A stretch of DNA of 64,000 nucleotides from Candidatus Paracaedibacteraceae bacterium (GCA_019636055.1 JAHBYH010000002.1:62001-126000), one strand, 5' to 3'. Shown: positions 9,083 to 18,223, counted from the first letter of the stretch. Notes: generated by a model from the letters alone, not told the origin. Numbers and translations: made by a program.

Positions 9083-9869
9083 TCTCCTTGGGCAAAACTT
9101 CGTTCAACTTGCTCTGATAGCCGGATGTCTCCTTGCCATTCCACTTGGTATATTAGGATGCTTTACCCTTTGGCAACGCATGACTTTTTTCGGAGATGCT
9201 ATGGGACATGCTGCAATTTCAGGCGTCGCCTTAGGCTTGTTGTTGAATCTTAGCCCAGAGATCGGTGTGCTTGCATCTTCATTAGTTGCTGTTTTGATTT
9301 TATCTCAACATCAAGAATCATCAAAACTTCCTCTGGATACATGGCTAGGCATGGTATCTTATGGGGGGCTCGCCTTAGGTTTAATTGTCTTATCGAAAAA
9401 CCCAACCCTACAGATTAACCCCGAGACAATTTTATTCGGAGAGATTTTTGCAACCACATCGCGGGATATCACCCTTATTTTAGGGTGTACTCTCATGACA
9501 ACTGTAATTTGCGTGGTATTCTGGAGATCCTTACTAACCCTCAGCATCAACGAAGATCTCGCCAAGACACAAACTATTAACGTTCGATTGATGAAAGCAG
9601 TCCTCTTTACCTTAATGGCTATTACTACTGCCGTTGCCATCAAAATCATAGGGGGACTGATGTTGCCTGCACTCCTTATATTTCCAGCATCCAGTTCAAC
9701 CTCTGCCACCACACCTGAACGCATGGTCGTTCGATCTATCGTTATGGCAATCATTATCTTCCTTTTAGGTTTTCTTGCCTCCTTATTCTTTGACCTGCCC
9801 TGTGGACCAAGTATCGTCTTAGTTGGGGTCGCTGTCCTGATCACATCAAAATTAACCTCTTTCAAATAG
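9075..9869 (+). CDS. znuB: Zinc ABC transporter permease
   Basis: A 264-residue membrane protein of the ABC-3 permease family with about eight hydrophobic spans. Typical family parts are LGILGCFTLWQRMTFFGDAMGHAAISGVA near the N-terminus and KIIGGLMLPALLIFPAS in the C-terminal half. It forms the inner-membrane channel for ZnuC. The overlap with znuC indicates translational coupling. The zinc specificity is inferred mainly from ZnuC's histidine-rich tail; manganese or iron cannot be excluded. Confidence 0.92.
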   Translation: MIDLLGQNFVQLALIAGCLLAIPLGILGCFTLWQRMTFFGDAMGHAAISGVALGLLLNLSPEIGVLASSLVAVLILSQHQESSKLPLDTWLGMVSYGGLALGLIVLSKNPTLQINPETILFGEIFATTSRDITLILGCTLMTTVICVVFWRSLLTLSINEDLAKTQTINVRLMKAVLFTLMAITTAVAIKIIGGLMLPALLIFPASSSTSATTPERMVVRSIVMAIIIFLLGFLASLFFDLPCGPSIVLVGVAVLITSKLTSFK

Positions 9870-9923
9870 TTAAAATTGTATTTACACTATAGGTAAAGCG
9901 ATACGAATTTCGAAAGGGACATT

Positions 9924-10979
9924 ATGATCAGAACATCATTTCTTGCACTTTTATTAACAACGGCGTCTTTTGCTGAGACAAAAGCAGAACCAAAGAAAAT
10001 GGAATTGCTCCCGCTATCAACGACAGATAATAAAGCAGCAGCAGCCCCTCAAGCAAAACCTGAAGAGATAAAAGCTGATGACACAAAAAAAGAAACGACA
10101 GCAGAAACAAAAGAGCCAGCCAAAGTTGAATCTATCGCGGCTGATGGCACAGTAAAACTAGCCGAAGCCCAGCCAATTGAAACAAAGACGGACGACACAA
10201 AAAAAGATCATGATGATGACAAAGCTTTTGAAGCTAAAGCAATTGACCCCAATGAAAGTCATACAACTGATGGTAAAGTGATCGAAGCAGCTACACCATC
10301 GTCTTTCTCACCAACGCAACAAGCTGACATTCAAAAGCTTGTTTTGGAGTTTATTGAGAAAAACCCGGACATTTTAGTCAAAGCAATCCAAAATTACGGT
10401 GAGACACAGCAAAAAGAAGCACTGAAAAAAGAAGCTGAAAAAATGACGAAGTTTAAGGATGATCTCCTCAATGATAAAACTGCTGTTGTTGGCGGCAATC
10501 CAAACGGCAATGTGAAACTGGTTGTTTTCGCTGATCCGAATTGTCCCCATTGCCGTCACTTCGAAGCAAACTTAAACGAGGTTAAAGGATTATATAGCAA
10601 CCTAAAAGTCTATATGCGTCCATGGCCAATTATGGGCAATGAATCAGCTGACACTGTCACAGGATTGATGGCCGCAGCAAAGCAAGGATATGATAAATAC
10701 GAATCCCTAATCATGCGCATTGCAACCAGCAATGAAAAGGTCGACAAAGTTAAATTCCTAAAAATGGCAAAAGAATTAGGTCTTGATATGAAAAAACTAC
10801 AAAAAACCATGGATAGTGATGAAGTCCGCAAGGAAATCAAATCCAACCATGAACTGGCTGTCAAAATTGGCCTTGATGCAACCCCAACCATCATTATGTT
10901 TGATGGCGAAGACACACAAATCCTTATGCCTGGGGATAAAGAATCCCTCAAAAAATCGTTGAACGATGCCAAGGCCTAA
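9924..10979 (+). CDS. DsbA-family thiol:disulfide oxidoreductase with long charged linker
   Basis: A 351-residue exported protein. Residues 1-18 are a signal peptide. Residues 19-125 form a low-complexity Ala/Lys/Glu/Thr/Asp-rich linker without predicted fold. A Com1/DsbA-type thioredoxin domain fills the rest: the helix with VLEFIEKNPDILVKAIQNY, then FADPNCPHCRHFE with the active-site pair Cys207/Cys210 (CPHC), and the cis-proline loop LDATPTIIM. DsbA-like proteins oxidise or isomerise disulfides of exported proteins. The unusually long linker could span periplasm or wall. It is preceded by a good ribosome site (GAAAGGG) and followed two bases later by coaD. Confidence 0.88.
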   Translation: MIRTSFLALLLTTASFAETKAEPKKMELLPLSTTDNKAAAAPQAKPEEIKADDTKKETTAETKEPAKVESIAADGTVKLAEAQPIETKTDDTKKDHDDDKAFEAKAIDPNESHTTDGKVIEAATPSSFSPTQQADIQKLVLEFIEKNPDILVKAIQNYGETQQKEALKKEAEKMTKFKDDLLNDKTAVVGGNPNGNVKLVVFADPNCPHCRHFEANLNEVKGLYSNLKVYMRPWPIMGNESADTVTGLMAAAKQGYDKYESLIMRIATSNEKVDKVKFLKMAKELGLDMKKLQKTMDSDEVRKEIKSNHELAVKIGLDATPTIIMFDGEDTQILMPGDKESLKKSLNDAKA

Positions 10980-10981
10980 GG

Positions 10982-11455
10982 ATGCAGATTGGGCTTTATC
11001 CGGGAAGCTTTGACCCCATAACTTGGGGACATCTCGAGATTATTCAACGAGCCTCAAGGCTCGTTGATTTTCTTTATATTTGCATTGCCCATAATGAGAC
11101 AAAATCACCCTTATTTGCAGTAGAGCAACGCTTTGACTGGGTTAACCAATCCCTAAATCAGGCTCAGCTTAATTGTCAATATGATGTTATATTATTTAAT
11201 GGGTTACTGCTTAACCTAGTTAATCGCGTTGGCGCACACACCATAATTCGCGGAGTGCGAAATACCAACGATTATGATTTTGAGGCTCAACTATCTCATG
11301 CTCATAAAAAAATGGCTCCCGAAGTGGAAACCATTCTTTTGTCTGCTCAAGATTATCCGTTTATATCCTCAACCATTGTAAAATCTATTTACACTCATGA
11401 CGGTGATATATCAGAATTTGTACCACCGTGTGTGAGTGATTCTCTTAGAAAATAG
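10982..11455 (+). CDS. coaD: Phosphopantetheine adenylyltransferase
   Basis: CoaD transfers AMP from ATP to 4'-phosphopantetheine, the penultimate step of coenzyme A synthesis. The 157-residue length is normal. The nucleotidyltransferase motif GSFDPITWGHLEII, the IIRGVRNTNDYDFE motif, and the ISSTIVKSI helix are all present. It starts two bases after the DsbA-like gene, suggesting co-transcription. Its 3' end overlaps the convergent small membrane gene by 11 bases. Confidence 0.97.
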   Translation: MQIGLYPGSFDPITWGHLEIIQRASRLVDFLYICIAHNETKSPLFAVEQRFDWVNQSLNQAQLNCQYDVILFNGLLLNLVNRVGAHTIIRGVRNTNDYDFEAQLSHAHKKMAPEVETILLSAQDYPFISSTIVKSIYTHDGDISEFVPPCVSDSLRK

Positions 11456-11633
11456 TCAACACCCCAATAAGAAACTCAGCCACCAAATCAGCAAAAAAAT
11501 AAATCCACGCCCAAAGACGTTGTGTCGGATTGTTTTTAACGGCAACAGTTCTTGCGGATTGCGATGAATCCTTCCAGTATACCCAAAACATCACAAGCAC
11601 AAACAAAGCAAGAAAACAAAACGTAAAAATCAT
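11445..11633 (-). CDS. Small membrane protein, unknown function
   Basis: A 62-residue protein with two hydrophobic segments: residues 1-20 (MIFTFCFLALFVLVMFWVYW) and 40-62 (AWIYFFADLVAEFLIGVLTIF) separated by a polar loop. No family was recognised. The ATG overlaps the stop of the upstream secreted deamidase-like gene (ATGA), so the two are probably translated together; a partner role is possible but unproven. The 3' end runs 11 bases into coaD on the other strand. Confidence 0.6.
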   Translation of the reverse strand: MIFTFCFLALFVLVMFWVYWKDSSQSARTVAVKNNPTQRLWAWIYFFADLVAEFLIGVLTIF

Positions 11634-12466
11634 TTAGATTCCTTTAGTTTTTGAATTTCATAGAGGATATAGTGATCTTTCCCTCGTTTATCAACTGGTG
11701 ATAGCGTTAGAATTTGCCCTGTTTGTGCATGAACAAAAAGAGATTTGACACCAAAATAACCATCTTTCTGTAATCGCTGTAACTTATCAACCGTTTTATT
11801 TCTCAGTTTTGATAAATCATCACCAAAGGCTGAAACAGGGCAAATTTTCTCTGAAGAGCACAATTCAGAATCTCTTGAATCAAACAACATAACAGCGTCT
11901 TCAATATCGAGGCTAATATCTCGATAGTTCCGTTCCTGCAACGCCTTAAGAGTTTCAGATAACACACGTGTTTTATAAGCCGAGACTAGGGTTACCTTTG
12001 CTTCTTGCCGTTGAGAACAATCAACTCGATCTAATAACCGCCCCAGTTTACCATTGACAATACTTACAATATCCATATGAGAGAAATAAGTTGCTGTTGG
12101 TGTCCAAATACTAATACCAACACAGTCAATAAGACTATGAGTTGCAAAATAATGCGTCGCTTGTGGCTTACTTCTGATCTTAGCTTCCCCCTGTTTCACA
12201 AAGGTAATATCGGCAGATTGGAAAATCACCGCCGCTTCCATCGGACTCAATTGTTGATAATCAACTTTTTTTTCAGGAAGACTATCACATCCAGTTTCTT
12301 TGAGAAAGTCTACATAACGTTCTTGTGAACAAATAATGAGATCCTGACGACATTGTGTATCGATGGCGCCAACATCAGAAGAACTAGAAGGTAATGTCCA
12401 GCGAATATGATCTTGGGCTGCTACTGCTCCAACAAACAATAAACTTAGAAAAAACTTTTTAATCAT
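11630..12466 (-). CDS. Exported protein with CheD/NTAN1-like deamidase signature
   Basis: From ATG 12466 the protein has 278 residues and a clear signal peptide (MIKKFFLSLLFVGAVAAQ). The central part carries a Thr-Cys-His arrangement like that of CheD glutamine deamidases and eukaryotic NTAN1 N-terminal asparagine amidases: ATHSLIDC followed by SHMD, i.e. Thr109, Cys115, His130. In CheD the threonine is six residues before the cysteine and the histidine about 17 after, nearly the same spacing. Later strands (VTLVSAYKTRVLSETLKAL and VHAQTGQILTL) resemble the NTAN1 C-terminal half. Six cysteines lie outside the motif. No enzyme activity can be asserted; an exported deamidase would be unusual and could act outside the cell. 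The hydrophobic extension to 12565 is less likely to be translated. Confidence 0.55.
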   Translation of the reverse strand: MIKKFFLSLLFVGAVAAQDHIRWTLPSSSSDVGAIDTQCRQDLIICSQERYVDFLKETGCDSLPEKKVDYQQLSPMEAAVIFQSADITFVKQGEAKIRSKPQATHYFATHSLIDCVGISIWTPTATYFSHMDIVSIVNGKLGRLLDRVDCSQRQEAKVTLVSAYKTRVLSETLKALQERNYRDISLDIEDAVMLFDSRDSELCSSEKICPVSAFGDDLSKLRNKTVDKLQRLQKDGYFGVKSLFVHAQTGQILTLSPVDKRGKDHYILYEIQKLKESK

Positions 12467-13412
12467 TAAGATTGTCCCCACTAATAATGGTTTTATTAAG
12501 AAAATACTGCAACGTATTTTTGAGGTCACTGTGATCTTGAACAACACTACAGACAAAAAAATCAAGTCTAAATACTGTATACATAAGGAACCTTCTAAAA
12601 TACAATTAACTTACCTTATATAAGAATCGTTAAGAAAATTATCCAGTTATTTTACTTATTTGTTTATACAGTTCATCCTATCTTTACCTCTGAGATTACC
12701 CTAGTACGCACCGATCAAATTATGGCTGGCCAGGAAACTGTCAGTTTTGCTGTTTGTAAAAATGTTAAGAATAACACCTTTGAACGACCTGTCGGTTGTT
12801 CTATCAGCCCAAATAGCATGGAATTTATTGGTTACAATCATCAATCTCCCTTCCTAAAACCGTTCTCCGTTATTCAAACCTCAGCCAATAGGGAAAAAAG
12901 AAATCATCACCCTGTCAAGACATTATGATAGTAGCGAATAATGAGCTTCGGGCTTTTTTTAGATGCTACTGTTATCTCCTTTAGCCCTAACAAATCTATT
13001 ATTTATGCACGTTCTGATCACCATTAGTGGATTAGAATTAGGAGAAACCATACTGAATCATCGATTCTTTTCATCGAATATGATATGGCAGAAAATCTTG
13101 AAGATGCTTTTTTTACTTACGATTCGTCAATACCTCTCACAACTGAATTAGTAAAGCAAGCAAGAGCGGTTTTGGAGAAATCTAAGAACGGAAACCTAAT
13201 GAAGTTATTTGACCCCAATAACCGTGTCCTGAATTCAGGATTAACAATCGAAGACGAGTATCAAGCATTTACAGATTGATTTTAATAGCCTGAAGCAGTG
13301 AATCATAAAAGAATCCTGTCTAAAGCTATAGATCTCCTTAGATTATTTCTAATAAGAGGTTGCTAATTATTTTACTAGCCTTTTCCCCCTAAAATCAGCT
13401 AAAAATAAAGTA
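12467..13412 (+). other. 946-base gene-poor region, possibly decayed coding DNA
   Basis: No gene with recognisable homology fills this stretch. A plus-strand frame is open from about 12602 to 12928 and reads like a signal peptide (KKIIQLFYLFVYTVHPIF) followed by a short mature part, but it has no ATG/GTG/TTG before 12722, so a gene that lost its start is possible. A second open piece in the same frame runs to 13279. A T-run at 12953-12960 follows a weak hairpin. The promoter of msbA should lie in the last 100 bases, but no strong motif was seen. Confidence 0.4.
13085..13279 (+). CDS. Short hypothetical ORF, possibly a gene fragment
   Basis: A 64-codon frame starting MAENLEDAFFTYDSS and ending EDEYQAFTD. 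The composition is acidic and soluble, more protein-like than a random frame, and the frame is open upstream of the ATG (ILFIEYD), which suggests the tail of a longer former gene. There is no clear ribosome binding site. No family was recognised. Confidence 0.3.
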   Translation: MAENLEDAFFTYDSSIPLTTELVKQARAVLEKSKNGNLMKLFDPNNRVLNSGLTIEDEYQAFTD

Positions 13413-15197
13413 ATGAGTAAAATTATCAAGAAAATCATGTCGGATGGCCCAACACGTCGTTTGGCTGCCCGTCTTTTTAATGAACACGTGATGCCCTATC
13501 GCGTGCGATTTTTATTTGCTATTGTTTTTATGATTTTAGCAGCCACCGCTAATGGCGCAATTCCTTTTATTTTACAACCTGTTTTTGACGATGTTTTTTA
13601 CAAAGGAAATCCTGACCTTTTATTTGTAATCAGTGGTTCGGTATTTGTGGCGTTTGCTGTACGCGGCTTTGCCTCATATGGCGAGGCTATTACCATGTCT
13701 GTCATAGGACAGCGGATTATTTGTGATCTGCAAAACAGGCTATTCTCTCACCTGATGAAATTGGACCTAAATTTTTATCACCGCAACTCAAGTGGTGAGT
13801 TAATTTCCAGGTTTACCAATGACATTATGTTGATGCGTTATTCTGTTAGTAACGTCATTGTCGGATTAGGTAAAGATTTGACGTCGCTTATTGTCTTAAT
13901 CGGGATTATGTTCTACCGGGATTGGATGCTAGCATCGATTGCTTTTTTCTTATTACCATCAATTGTCTTGCCCATATCAAAAATATCACGACGGATGCGC
14001 AAAGTAACGTATAATACCCAAGATGAATTTGGGAAAATCACGTCCCAACTGTCACAAATTTTCCAAGGCATGCGCGTTGTGAAAACCTATGGCATGGAGC
14101 CCTATGAAATTGGCAGGGTAGAATCGGCCACAGAACGCGTATATCAGCTTATTACAAAAGCAACGCGCATTCGCGCAACAACTTCCCCCATTATTGAGGT
14201 TTTAGGTGGCCTGACCACAACTTTGATCATTGCTTATGGCGGCTGGCAAGTCCTAAAAGGCACAAGAACAGCAGGTGAATTCATTTCATTTACCGGGGCT
14301 TTGTTGTTATGTTATGACCCGTTAAAGCGATTAGGCAACCTCAACACAAGTTTACAAGAAGGGCTTAGTGCCGCACAGCGTGTTTTTGAAACCATTGACA
14401 CTCAACCGCTTATTGTTAATAAAAACACAGCCAAACCGATTACGGATATTCAAGGGCGCTTGACCTTTAAAAATGTCAGTTTCACCTATCCTAACGGAAC
14501 ATCCGCGCTATCTGATATTAACTTAAGTGTTAGTCAGGGAAAAAGCATCGCTCTTGTCGGATCCAGCGGATCCGGGAAATCAACGTTCATCAACCTCATC
14601 CCTCGGTTTTATGACATTACTGACGGCGAGATTTTAATTGATGATGTCTCAATCCAGGATATTACCGTGGCTTCATTGCGCAGTCATATTGCCCTTGTCA
14701 GCCAAGAAATCACCCTATTTGATGATACAATTCGCAACAACATCGCCTATGGTCGTTTTGGCGCCAGTGATCAGGATATCACTGATGCAGCAACGTCAGC
14801 CGCAGCTCATGATTTTATCATGAAACTACCTAAAGGGTACGACACAATTGTCGGTGAAAATGGTGTTATGCTATCAGGCGGACAACGCCAACGGATTGCA
14901 ATTGCAAGAGCGATGCTAAAAAATGCGCCTATCTTATTACTTGATGAAGCAACAAGTGCCCTCGACACCCATTCGGAACGTCACGTTCAAGGAGCATTAG
15001 AAGCGCTCATGCAAGGCAAAACGACAATTATTGTTGCCCACCGTTTATCGACAATTATTAACGTTGATACCATTTACGTGATGGATCAAGGACGCATCGT
15101 TGAAGTCGGCAACCATGAAACACTAATCAAAAAGAATGGTCATTATGCAGAACTCTGGCAAGCACAGTCTCGATCGCAAGATGAGGACGGTCAATGA
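13413..15197 (+). CDS. msbA: Lipid A export ABC transporter MsbA
   Basis: A 594-residue half-transporter with an N-terminal six-helix domain (residues ~20-330) and a C-terminal ATPase. Walker A GSSGSGKST, Q-loop VSQEITLFDDTI, signature LSGGQRQRIAIARAML, Walker B ILLLDEATSALD and the H-loop AHRLST are all intact. As a homodimer MsbA flips lipid A-core across the inner membrane. The neighbourhood supports this: the next gene is a DUF374 acyltransferase, found beside msbA in many alphaproteobacteria. It overlaps that gene by four bases. Confidence 0.92.
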   Translation: MSKIIKKIMSDGPTRRLAARLFNEHVMPYRVRFLFAIVFMILAATANGAIPFILQPVFDDVFYKGNPDLLFVISGSVFVAFAVRGFASYGEAITMSVIGQRIICDLQNRLFSHLMKLDLNFYHRNSSGELISRFTNDIMLMRYSVSNVIVGLGKDLTSLIVLIGIMFYRDWMLASIAFFLLPSIVLPISKISRRMRKVTYNTQDEFGKITSQLSQIFQGMRVVKTYGMEPYEIGRVESATERVYQLITKATRIRATTSPIIEVLGGLTTTLIIAYGGWQVLKGTRTAGEFISFTGALLLCYDPLKRLGNLNTSLQEGLSAAQRVFETIDTQPLIVNKNTAKPITDIQGRLTFKNVSFTYPNGTSALSDINLSVSQGKSIALVGSSGSGKSTFINLIPRFYDITDGEILIDDVSIQDITVASLRSHIALVSQEITLFDDTIRNNIAYGRFGASDQDITDAATSAAAHDFIMKLPKGYDTIVGENGVMLSGGQRQRIAIARAMLKNAPILLLDEATSALDTHSERHVQGALEALMQGKTTIIVAHRLSTIINVDTIYVMDQGRIVEVGNHETLIKKNGHYAELWQAQSRSQDEDGQ

Positions 15198-15880
15198 AAC
15201 GCTGGCTAAAGCAGTTCACGAAAAGCCCCGGCTTTCAGAACTTTTTGTCTTGGATCATCAGTCTGTACTTAAAACTCGTGTTTTATACGACAAAATGGAC
15301 ATGGATTGGCAAAGATAAAGCAGACTCTTACTTTAATGCGGGGTCTTTGATTGTTTGTTTCTGGCACGGTAATCTGGCTATGATACCTTTTATGAATTTC
15401 TGGCCTCATAAACGGATCCTCTCAATGGTATCCGGTCACGGAGATGGTATGATGGTTGCACGTACGTTTAAGCGGCTTGGAATTGACTATACAACAGGAT
15501 CAACCAACCGTGGCGGTGCACGCGCTTTCTTGGCGTTACTCGAAGCTCTGCGATCTAAAGAAATTGCAGCAATTATTCCCGACGGCCCTCGAGGGCCAGC
15601 CCGAGAACTCAACGTTGGCATTATTCAACTTTCTCGGCATGGACAAGCCCCTATCATGCCCATGGCATATGCAACGTCTCGATTCATTCAATTTAAGAGT
15701 TGGGATAAATTTAAACTCCCTCTCCCGTTTTCAAAAGGGATATTTATCTATGGTGATCCCGTACCGTTTCAACCCACAACAAATGATAATGAAATTGAAA
15801 GCTGGCGAAAATTAGTACAAACTACTATTTCACAAGTACAAGACCAAGCTGATAGTTTTTTTAATAAGGAAAAAAAATGA
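15194..15880 (+). CDS. DUF374 lysophospholipid-acyltransferase-like protein
   Basis: A 228-residue membrane-associated protein of the DUF374 family. It has one N-terminal hydrophobic helix (FLSWIISLYLKLVFYTT), the WHGNL motif that stands in for the acyltransferase HX4D box, the segment GHGDGMMVARTF, and IIPDGPRGPAREL. Related proteins acylate lipid A or phospholipids; the substrate of DUF374 members is not firmly known. The ATGA overlap with msbA and with nusB places it in one operon with lipid A export, which favours a role in outer-membrane lipid modification. Confidence 0.88.
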   Translation: MKRWLKQFTKSPGFQNFLSWIISLYLKLVFYTTKWTWIGKDKADSYFNAGSLIVCFWHGNLAMIPFMNFWPHKRILSMVSGHGDGMMVARTFKRLGIDYTTGSTNRGGARAFLALLEALRSKEIAAIIPDGPRGPARELNVGIIQLSRHGQAPIMPMAYATSRFIQFKSWDKFKLPLPFSKGIFIYGDPVPFQPTTNDNEIESWRKLVQTTISQVQDQADSFFNKEKK

Positions 15881-16332
15881 CAAATGAACCCCAAGCTGTT
15901 CTCAAAGGCCGTTCAGCTGCACGACTTGGCGCAGTGCAAGCTCTGTATCAATTGGAAATGGAACCATCAGATCCGCGTGTTGCCATCAGTCAGTTCATCA
16001 ATACTCGTTTTAAAAATCCAGATCAGTATCATATGAAAAATCCCGATCTAAACTTGTTTGAAGCCCTAGTCACAGGCTGGCACTCAAAATCAGACCACAT
16101 CGATGGATTGATTACCCAGATCTTATCAAAAGATTGGCCTTTTGAGCGAATTGAGAATGTTTTACGAGCAATTTTAAGATGTGGCACATGTGAACTTCAT
16201 TCATTTCCAGAAACGCCAAAAGCAGTCATTATCAATGAATACGTTAATCTAACAAAAACATTCTATGACGGACAAGAACCGGGATTTATTAACGCTTCGT
16301 TGGACAGACTAGCGCAACTGCTAGGGCGATGA
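15877..16332 (+). CDS. nusB: Transcription antitermination factor NusB
   Basis: NusB (151 residues) binds boxA RNA with NusE (ribosomal protein S10) to support antitermination on rRNA operons. The sequence shows the RNA-binding N-terminus (KGRSAARLGAVQALYQLEM), the central IERIENVLRAILRCGTCEL and the C-terminal VIINEYVNLTKTF with FINASLDRLA. It overlaps the DUF374 gene by four bases (ATGA). Length and motifs are normal. Confidence 0.95.
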   Translation: MTNEPQAVLKGRSAARLGAVQALYQLEMEPSDPRVAISQFINTRFKNPDQYHMKNPDLNLFEALVTGWHSKSDHIDGLITQILSKDWPFERIENVLRAILRCGTCELHSFPETPKAVIINEYVNLTKTFYDGQEPGFINASLDRLAQLLGR

Positions 16333-16370
16333 TATTCTGATCATAGGTTTACCCTTCGATTCAGATTTGT

Positions 16371-16772
16371 ATGCTCAAAACATTATACCTAACTTTATCA
16401 TTACTGCTTGCCCATGACAAAGGCGACAATAGCGCTCTAAAAAACACAACGGAAACCTATATAGAACTACAGCCTTTAATCATCCCTGTGGTCAAGGGGG
16501 ATCAAGTCTTTGCTTTTGTGCGTTTGTTGATTCATGTTATGACGAAAGATGCAACCTCAATCTATCCTTACAAACCCTACGAAATAATCTTCAAAGATCG
16601 TTTCTTTGCTGATGTCTATGGCGCTTTATGTGATCAATGGTTACCAGGCCAACAACCTAACCAAGATACCATTGAAAAACGCCTTCAACGAGTTGCAGAC
16701 CATATTGTTGGCCCCGATAAACTTCGCATTTTTGTCGCACACTTTTATTTCTATAAACCGGATAAAAAATAA
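16371..16772 (+). CDS. Hypothetical exported protein, weakly FliL-like
   Basis: A 133-residue protein with a short N-terminal hydrophobic segment (MLKTLYLTLSLLLA) that may be a signal peptide. The layout (ETYIELQPLIIPVVKGDQ, then a VFAFVRLLIHV strand, then an amphipathic C-terminal half ending RIFVAHFYFYKP) faintly resembles FliL-like periplasmic domains, but there is no flagellar gene nearby and the resemblance is by eye only. It starts 38 bases after nusB on the same strand and converges on the next minus-strand gene three bases later. Confidence 0.6.
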   Translation: MLKTLYLTLSLLLAHDKGDNSALKNTTETYIELQPLIIPVVKGDQVFAFVRLLIHVMTKDATSIYPYKPYEIIFKDRFFADVYGALCDQWLPGQQPNQDTIEKRLQRVADHIVGPDKLRIFVAHFYFYKPDKK

Positions 16773-16774
16773 CA

Positions 16775-17467
16775 CTAAAGTGTGAGTTCAGCCGTAGGTC
16801 TAACGACTAAATCAACATATAGTGATTGTCCGGGAATAAGACCATTAGGAATATGCCCTTGGAATTGAATCAATCCACCAGGCTTAAAAGTTGGTTCAAG
16901 GTGACAACCTGACCGAGACAATGCCTGCCCCAATGATGTTTGTATCCCACTTAGTCTTTTCAATTTATTAAAATCATTCCAAGATTCAGCAAGGACATCA
17001 CGATTGGACCACCATGTGTACCCCAACCCACCGGCAATACCAAGTGTCCAGATAGGGGTAGAAATCATTGTTGGTAAAATAAATGTTGCGGCATATCCTC
17101 CGATAAAAGCAAAGGGATATTTTTTTACCAAAGATATTCCTGTGAAAGAATGCTCCATCCGGAAGGATACAATAGTGGCTTTAATATAGTGATTTCTACT
17201 TGTCTGCAAGACCGTATCTGATGGTGTGCTGGCAGCATCATGCTCATAGACTAGACTAGTCGGTGGGATCGTAGCGCCGCGGAGTGATCCTTGTGAGTCA
17301 TGATCAACCTGATTTAAAATAGGATATTCATTACCGATCAAACATCGTTGGGAATAATCTTGCGGACTTGTAATAGGAGTTTCACCTGACCACCAGTGCC
17401 ACAATCGATCCATTGATTGACTCTCACTTAACAGTACAGTAAGTAACAGTATCGTCTTTCTCATCAA
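16775..17467 (-). CDS. Hypothetical exported membrane protein beside the hcp-like gene
   Basis: A 230-residue product with an N-terminal signal sequence (MMRKTILLLTVLLSESQS) and two adjacent hydrophobic segments near residues 117-150 (YPFAFIGGYAATFILP and IWTLGIAGGLGYTWW) that probably form a membrane hairpin. The C-terminal part (FKPGGLIQFQGHIPNG...) looks like a small beta-rich domain. No family was recognised. It diverges from the Hcp-like gene at 17594 with about 125 bases between, so shared regulation is possible. Confidence 0.6.
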   Translation of the reverse strand: MMRKTILLLTVLLSESQSMDRLWHWWSGETPITSPQDYSQRCLIGNEYPILNQVDHDSQGSLRGATIPPTSLVYEHDAASTPSDTVLQTSRNHYIKATIVSFRMEHSFTGISLVKKYPFAFIGGYAATFILPTMISTPIWTLGIAGGLGYTWWSNRDVLAESWNDFNKLKRLSGIQTSLGQALSRSGCHLEPTFKPGGLIQFQGHIPNGLIPGQSLYVDLVVRPTAELTL

Positions 17468-17593
17468 TCCCTCCTGTCATTCATTTCTTGAAATTAGCAC
17501 TATTTTTATAAAAAATTAATATAAATTTTTACTAAAAATTAATCCTGGAGGTATTATTGTTAACTTAAGATCGTAAAGTATTTGGAGAATAAT

Positions 17594-18223
17594 ATGACGA
17601 ATATAATCCCTGGCCAAGGTGGTATGACCCACAGCAATATGCAAGATTCTGTCGGACAGATGACAGGGGCTGGTTTTGGTATTGGTATTCCACAACATTC
17701 ACCGCAAATTGTTCACACATCTCATGTCTCAACACCGGAATGGATGGTAATGATTGATGATTTGCTGTCATCCACAATTGATGGGGCACCGGATGGAACC
17801 GATGCGGATTTAACTCAGTGTGTTGAATTATTAGGCTGGTATTCAGAACAAGCTCGCTTAACCAAGGGAAATACAGCAAACCAATTGTTTTCAACCTCGG
17901 CTGTTCAACACTCCAGTGTTTTGATTGCAATTCCAATCGGTGATTACGTCGCATCCCTTGAAACGAAAATGTATTCAGGCTCAAACATCGCAGCTATCAA
18001 GCTAATCCGCTTAGCCAACATTACAGATCTTAAAGTTGCGATCCAATACATCACCTATACAAACTGCCGTATTGAATCAACACAACAACAACTCGATAAA
18101 TTCATCCTTTCATTCCGACCTGAAACACGTCAAAATACTATTGTACAGTATAACCAGGATGGGACTGCTAAAGGTAACAACGTTAGCTACTTCGATTATA
18201 CAACAGGTAAAATCGAAGCCTAA
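17594..18223 (+). CDS. Hcp-like type VI secretion tube protein (probable)
   Basis: A 209-residue protein from ATG 17594, which has GGAG seven bases upstream; the in-frame TTG at 17582 is less likely. The C-terminal half shows the Hcp layout: a strand pair, a helix, ITYTNCRIESTQQQLDKFIL, SFRPETRQNTIVQYNQDGTA, and a final strand with YFDYTTGKIEA, comparable to the Hcp tail that ends in a wd-x-x-x-gk motif. Hcp hexamers stack to make the inner tube expelled by the type VI machine. The 45-residue Gly/Met/Ser-rich N-terminal extension is unusual for Hcp. The next gene, 12 bases later, is a clear TssE, which supports the assignment. Confidence 0.6.
   Translation: MTNIIPGQGGMTHSNMQDSVGQMTGAGFGIGIPQHSPQIVHTSHVSTPEWMVMIDDLLSSTIDGAPDGTDADLTQCVELLGWYSEQARLTKGNTANQLFSTSAVQHSSVLIAIPIGDYVASLETKMYSGSNIAAIKLIRLANITDLKVAIQYITYTNCRIESTQQQLDKFILSFRPETRQNTIVQYNQDGTAKGNNVSYFDYTTGKIEA

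Noticed and set aside
12936..12961. Possible terminator (GAGCTTCGGGC followed by T-run)
   Set aside because: The stem is only three to four base pairs; too weak to call.
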